The notes under the pieces are model-generated. The model was given only the letters and a program-made list of their open reading frames with translations. It was not told the origin of the DNA and did no database searches. Both the position numbers and the translations under genes were made by a program. This document shows, in pieces, positions 61,001-64,000 of a stretch of 64,000 nt of DNA. Source of the DNA: Cranoglanis bouderius. Taxonomy: Eukaryota; Chordata; Actinopteri; Siluriformes; Cranoglanididae. Each line of letters opens with the position of its first letter. Within the stretch, counting starts at the first letter, position 1. Location of the stretch: assembly GCA_023630585.1 (NCBI GenBank), contig CM042553.1, forward strand, positions 3,341,020 to 3,405,019. Direction: 5' to 3'.

Positions 61001-62613
61001 CAGACAATACGTTACTTAATAGAGTAGGCTATTAGTCATACAATACCGCTTATATTACGTAAGGTATAATAAAGTAAATCAAACTCGCACACTCTCCTCT
61101 GAAAGATTTAACTTCCTCTTAATCTTGTATCATGGGAGGCTACACTCTTCTCCTAACCATACTGTTTTCCCTATGCACGCATAGTAGCATACCAATATAC
61201 TAAATCCTACATCCGGCAGCAAGCAGAAGCTGGAAGATTCTCCCAAATCTTAGATTACCGCAAAGTTCTGGTGTCTGATAAATTAGGTTCGTGATAAATT
61301 ACAAACCTTTTTGAGTCACGCCAGTGAACGCTCCATGTTAAATATGTTAGATATAAATGCGCAGCTTTTGTTCCGTTATACGCTGCTAAGAGTCTGAACG
61401 GATCCCACAAACACGGTCATTATTTAGTCTGTTATTGTACGTTTATAATGTTGCTTTGTTTTAATTGTTGTAACCCTACTACTTTGTATTTGACTCTAGT
61501 CTAACTGATAGCTACCGTAACTCCTCTGAGCAGAGGTACTCACCATCTTACTTAGTTTATCTAGACAGAGATAGAAATACCTGCATGAGGGGAAAAGACA
61601 AGCCACACAGATGTCGGATATCAGAAAGCAGTTTATCAAAGAAGCTACAATAACGTGAGCACCGAGAGAGAAACTGAAAATAAAGTGCCTCCATGCCGGC
61701 TTTAAAGACGGGCGTCCTCTCATCCTGGAAGCACCTCTGCATTTGATTGGCCCAGATTAATCGGTAATGAAGACTAATGCCTTGGTCAAACTTTTTTCTT
61801 TCGCTTTAATGGACCGTTAACGCTATAACTTTTCATGGAGTGCAGACGTGTGTACGAGGTCCCGCTCTGCTAGTTTAGAGTTGGATCAGTGGCGCACGCC
61901 ACCTCAAAGAGGCCAGTCCTGATTTTTCAGACACTACTGAAGCTGTAAACTCCCCTGTAGACGTCGCAGCCTCGATCCATCATAAAGCCTGGATCTTATA
62001 AGCAGTTTCCACCCGTGATGTGTTCTCAGCTCATCAGAGATTTCAGCCGCCAGCTTATCCACATGAGTGAATTTTAGGAACTGTTGCATCCTTAAACAGT
62101 GTAACATGATATGCGTATTTATTATTTTGCACAATTATCGCACCGGTTTATTTACGTTGTTTAAATAGTTTATAACAGTGCAGCCAAACGTTATTTGTAG
62201 TCTGTTTGTGTAGCTGTGTGCGGTTTGGTGTGTGCATTCTTTTCTGTGCAAATAAAACAGCCTAAAAATAGCGACATCCTCCTTTAACTGTGGAAAACAT
62301 GGCTGGTCGACTACATTTTTAACATTTTTGAATTAAAGGTTGACGATTCCAAGCCCTGGTGTGTGTTGCTTGCTTAGTTTTGTCTTTTCAGTCTAACTTG
62401 GTCAGATTTGACTTTAACTCCTGCAAGAGTCGAATACGTCAGTGTAGTTTTGATATCGGTTCAGTTTCCTCTGCTTTTTCAAGACATTTTAATACCTTCT
62501 CACTGTCTCAAGCTTTTATCACGCTACTAATGTGACACCCATTTTATAATCTTTCCTGTCTTTCTCAGGGTCTCTCCGCTCAACCACTAATACGATTCAC
62601 TGGGAACCAAGGG
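47196..62613 (+). CDS. ell: ELL, RNA polymerase II elongation factor, 5'-partial (coding exons 1 and 2)
   Basis: Elongation factor of RNA polymerase II, part of the super and little elongation complexes (family knowledge). Exon 1 (47196-47330) encodes [20 protein letters not shown], then [19 protein letters not shown], the start of the conserved N-terminal ELL domain. Its donor is AAG|GTAACG. After a 15,238-bp intron, exon 2 (62569-62613, 45 nt, phase 0) encodes [15 protein letters not shown] with acceptor TTTCTCAG and donor GGG|GTAAGT, matching the IRFxGxQG stretch of vertebrate ELL. The other exons lie beyond the window. ELL2/ELL3 are alternatives, but the exon-1 text and the FKBP8 neighbour favour ELL. 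Intron 1 holds Tc1, hAT and SINE-like copies. Confidence 0.9.
47331..48652. other. ELL intron 1, 5' part
   Basis: Contains poly(T) at 47755-47784, poly(A) at 47847-47863, a short (ATGG)n run near 47894-47911 and no recognised element or exon. Confidence 0.4.
48653..48946. mobile_element. hAT-type MITE with 15-bp perfect inverted ends
   Basis: TAGGGCTGGGCGATA at 48653 is exactly mirrored by TATCGCCCAGCCCTA ending at 48946. The 294-bp interior is AT-rich, contains further ATATCG palindromes and has no coding frame. A clean target duplication is not visible because a poly(A) run follows. Confidence 0.75.
49222..49255. repeat. (TG)n microsatellite
   Basis: About 17 TG dinucleotides. Confidence 0.95.
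49840..51021 (+). mobile_element. Degenerate Tc1-like copy
   Basis: Plus-strand transposase traces: [20 protein letters not shown] at about 49948, then [14 protein letters not shown] (50370-50410), [15 protein letters not shown] codons (50500-50530) and [13 protein letters not shown] (50650-50690). Coding text jumps at 50735, so the [11 protein letters not shown] region is lost. The right end AAGGGGGGTGATTCTTTTCT ... CACTG is followed by TA (51022). The left end is unclear. Confidence 0.75.
51024..51697. other. ELL intron 1, no recognised feature
   Basis: Two overlapping plus-strand open frames (129 and 159 codons) lack any recognisable domain; one runs into the terminal repeat of the Tc1 copy at 51698. 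I do not call them genes. Confidence 0.4.
51698..53266 (-). mobile_element. Tc1/mariner element (DD35E family), copy 3, two nonsense mutations
   Basis: A 1569-bp element with TA at 51696-51697 and 53267-53268, ends as in 30644-32206. The minus-strand transposase is whole except for a CGA-to-TGA stop after SDESPF (about 52429) and a TCA-to-TAA stop within GCFSAKG (about 52311). A 6-bp insertion near 51789 explains the length. ELL intron 1, antisense. Confidence 0.95.
53270..54189. other. ELL intron 1, no recognised feature
   Basis: Unique-looking sequence without a recognised element or gene. Confidence 0.4.
54198..55434 (-). mobile_element. hAT transposon, internally deleted, with exact 8-bp target duplication
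   Basis: Perfect 15-bp inverted ends TAGAGATGCACCGAT / ATCGGTGCATCTCTA are flanked by identical octamers CTATTTAC (54190-54197 and 55435-55442). On the minus strand, 55146-55030 encodes [20 protein letters not shown] then [16 protein letters not shown], which matches the C-terminal dimerisation (hATC) motif of hAT transposases. The rest of the 1237-bp element lacks transposase sequence. ELL intron 1. Confidence 0.9.
55443..57514. other. ELL intron 1, no recognised feature
   Basis: About 2 kb of AT-rich sequence with short chance frames only; no element family is recognised. Confidence 0.4.
57515..57982 (-). mobile_element. Degenerate Tc1-like element, internally deleted
   Basis: The left end retains agtttgtggacacctgacc and the right end ccacaaaccattggccatata, inverted relative to each other. 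The minus strand at 57970-57737 encodes a worn [14 protein letters not shown] ... [12 protein letters not shown], the second Asp and Glu region of a transposase. No intact frame. Confidence 0.7.
57981..58022. repeat. (GT)n(AT)n microsatellite
   Basis: GT dinucleotides running into AT dinucleotides between two Tc1 remnants. Confidence 0.95.
58021..58245 (+). mobile_element. 5' end fragment of a Tc1-like family
   Basis: Begins ACAGTATCTCAGAAAAGTGA and continues gtacacccctcacattttt for about 220 bp, the non-coding lead of a widespread fish Tc1 family (from memory). No transposase remains. Confidence 0.6.
58633..59330 (+). mobile_element. Tc1-like remnant (CAGTTGAGG-type end) with nested SINE
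   Basis: The end CAGTTGAGGCCAAGTGTACA (58637) resembles Sleeping-Beauty-type ends. At 58855-58985 the plus strand reads [31 protein letters not shown] and VKHGGGS. This is interrupted by a SINE and resumes as [12 protein letters not shown] codons at 59183. Copy 3 of the CAGTGGGG family begins just after it. Confidence 0.7.
58991..59177 (-). mobile_element. tRNA-derived SINE with target-site duplication
   Basis: On the minus strand it starts GGTGGTAGCTCAGTGGTTAA (A box) and has GAGTTCAACCCCCAGC (B box) about 50 bases on. The hexamer CGTCAT occurs at both edges (58985-58990 and around 59177-59182); removing the insert restores the transposase text GGCAGCGTCATGTTG. A worn relative lies at 11515-11665. 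Confidence 0.85.
59335..60919 (+). mobile_element. Tc1 element, CAGTGGGG-type family, copy 3 (full length, inactive)
   Basis: A 1585-bp copy flanked by TA (59333-59334 and 60920-60921). Transposase N-terminus from 59703 ([20 protein letters not shown]) to a stop after ARLKFA at 60110. The C-terminal part has [13 protein letters not shown] and ends KGFATKY at 60714. The WSDETK segment is scrambled exactly as in copies 1 and 2. The Glu motif reads LIENLW after LK where the family has NP. A hairpin of about 45-bp arms (59564-59660) precedes the start codon. Confidence 0.93.
60922..62568. other. ELL intron 1, 3' part, no recognised feature
   Basis: AT-rich sequence up to the acceptor at 62567-62568. 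Minus-strand open frames at 61496-61742 show no recognisable domain. Confidence 0.4.
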
Positions 62614-64000
62614 GTAAGTGTTTACTTCTTCTCTTAATAATTATTTACATTAGACGTTTACTATATTAGAAATGTGGTGAAACCTTGCTTCGCTTTGGAA
62701 GTCGGCCATTACTAAGTCACAGCCTCACTTTCATCATCAGGAATTCCCCTTATAGAAAGGTTCATCAAAGGTGGAAGGAAGTTTTGCAGAGCATTGGCAC
62801 ATTTACCGTAGTCTAAAGACCTGTTTGTTACATGCTCTACATCACTGTACGAAGGGATAAATATCACGTAATTAATTACTCTTGGTTTCTCATCATGCTT
62901 CTATATCCGTCCGGTCCAGATCCATGTTTTCCGTTATTATGAGGTCATTTTGACAAAATATTACAGAGAGAAGAAGAATGTGTGTTCAAACAGCTTCTGG
63001 GTCCAGTGCTCATGTTTATGTCATTGACACAGAGTCCAGGAAACGTTAGTGTTGCGACATTGCTGTCTGGAGAGAGGTGTCTTTTTTTTTTCTTTTTTTT
63101 TTTTAAATGGTTTTAAGCGTTTAAAACATTTCCATGCGGTCAGTAATTGTGAGGCCTCCTATGCATGTTCGTCACTGCAGTTTCGTCACCGTGTGTTTGC
63201 CCCGGGTCATCTCCTGTCTGATTAATTTGGCTCGTACTGGACCTGCTTCCGGTTGCTGCAGCTGCTTGCTGTTTTTTTTTTTTTTTTTTTTTTTTGCTCA
63301 ATCAGCTTTTATTTATTTGTTTGTTTATGTATTATAACTGGTGCTTTCCTATTGGAATATTATAATCACGTAGATATTCTCTAAATATCTATTCTATAAA
63401 TAAATCTCTAAATAAAATGTCCTCACCACAGTACGGGCTGTTCTGGACATCACATTAGTATATGTGAGGCTCTTTGTGGTCCTTCTCACACGATTTCATT
63501 CCTGTACTCCACTTTCATTACCATTCTGAGGAAGGCCAGGAACTCAAATGTTCAGGTTGATCCATAATGTAAATATTACACAAGTATTACTCTTAGACTC
63601 CACACGTATATGATGTACACGAACACAGACAGCAGCTTCTTAATATTTGTATAAGACTAGAAAAGGCTAAAACGATGTGTGATATACAATATTTTGCCCA
63701 AATAAGAAAGTCCAGATATGACATCTTGCTTTGGCAATGGGGAGATTAAATATTACCTAAATGTGTTGCCTATAGGTTCATCTGATACCAACACTTTAAA
63801 GTTCTGCTTAAAAGTTTTTTTTTTTATTGTCAGTGAAATGAGAGCTTGAACATGTATTTATACAAATGTTCACAAATATTTTGTACAGAATTTTTTTTGT
63901 TTTATTTATTTATTTTTTTGTACAGTTTTGTCATTTCTATGTTTGTAAATTTAACCCCAAAAAAATAATTTCCATGCAAGTGGCTATCAAAACTGCCAGA
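62614..64000. other. ELL intron 2 (partial), no recognised feature
   Basis: AT-rich with poly(T) at about 63081-63104 and 63271-63295. No exon with ELL-like coding is seen before the window ends. Confidence 0.45.

Noticed and set aside
61496..61742. Minus-strand frames of 61-75 codons in ELL intron 1
   Set aside because: No domain or partner exon; the region is not a recognisable gene.

Overview
The window is vertebrate nuclear DNA, almost certainly from a teleost fish. The host genes have vertebrate-type exons with GT-AG introns. The introns and spacers are packed with Tc1/mariner copies of several families, hAT and other TIR elements, tRNA-derived SINE-like repeats, Ty3/gypsy and LINE fragments and microsatellites. 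Such a Tc1 load is typical of catfish-like and related genomes, but the species cannot be fixed from the sequence.

Four host genes were assembled exon by exon from splice sites, reading phase and family recognition. (1) TMEM59L, minus strand, from a start codon at 13811 to the left edge (seven coding exons seen, 3' end outside). (2) RRP36, minus strand, 23434 to 18128, complete, 363 codons plus stop in seven exons, with a probable upstream non-coding exon at about 23835-23890. (3) FKBP8, plus strand, 29743 to 44589, complete, 403 codons plus stop in eight coding exons, with a CpG/NRF1-rich promoter and probable non-coding exon ending at 27103. (4) ELL, plus strand, first two coding exons (47196-47330 and 62569-62613), running off the right edge. 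TMEM59L, FKBP8 and ELL also lie together on human 19p13.11 (recalled knowledge); RRP36 does not.

Layout: 1-13.8 kb is TMEM59L with TE-filled introns (nested Tc1 copies at 3.1-6.3 kb, gypsy fragments at 8.2-11.3 kb). 13.8-18.1 kb is spacer with a TIR element carrying an internal 128-bp tandem repeat. 18.1-24 kb is RRP36, whose first coding intron is nearly all one Tc1 copy. 24-27 kb is the spacer between the divergent RRP36 and FKBP8 promoters. 27-45.5 kb is FKBP8, with two nearly full-length copies of one Tc1 family in opposite orientation in introns 3 and 6. 47.1-64 kb is ELL exon 1, a 15.2-kb intron full of elements, the 45-nt exon 2 and the start of intron 2.

The four genes serve separate functions: membrane glycoprotein trafficking, small-subunit ribosome assembly, mitochondrial outer-membrane chaperoning/mitophagy and RNA polymerase II elongation. 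No shared pathway or gene-cluster system is evident. The most notable content is in the mobile elements: one Tc1 copy with an uninterrupted transposase and a D-E spacing of 35, a Tc1 subfamily whose three copies share one inactivating lesion, a 37-bp perfect hairpin inside a transposase gene, and cases where elements reshape host introns.
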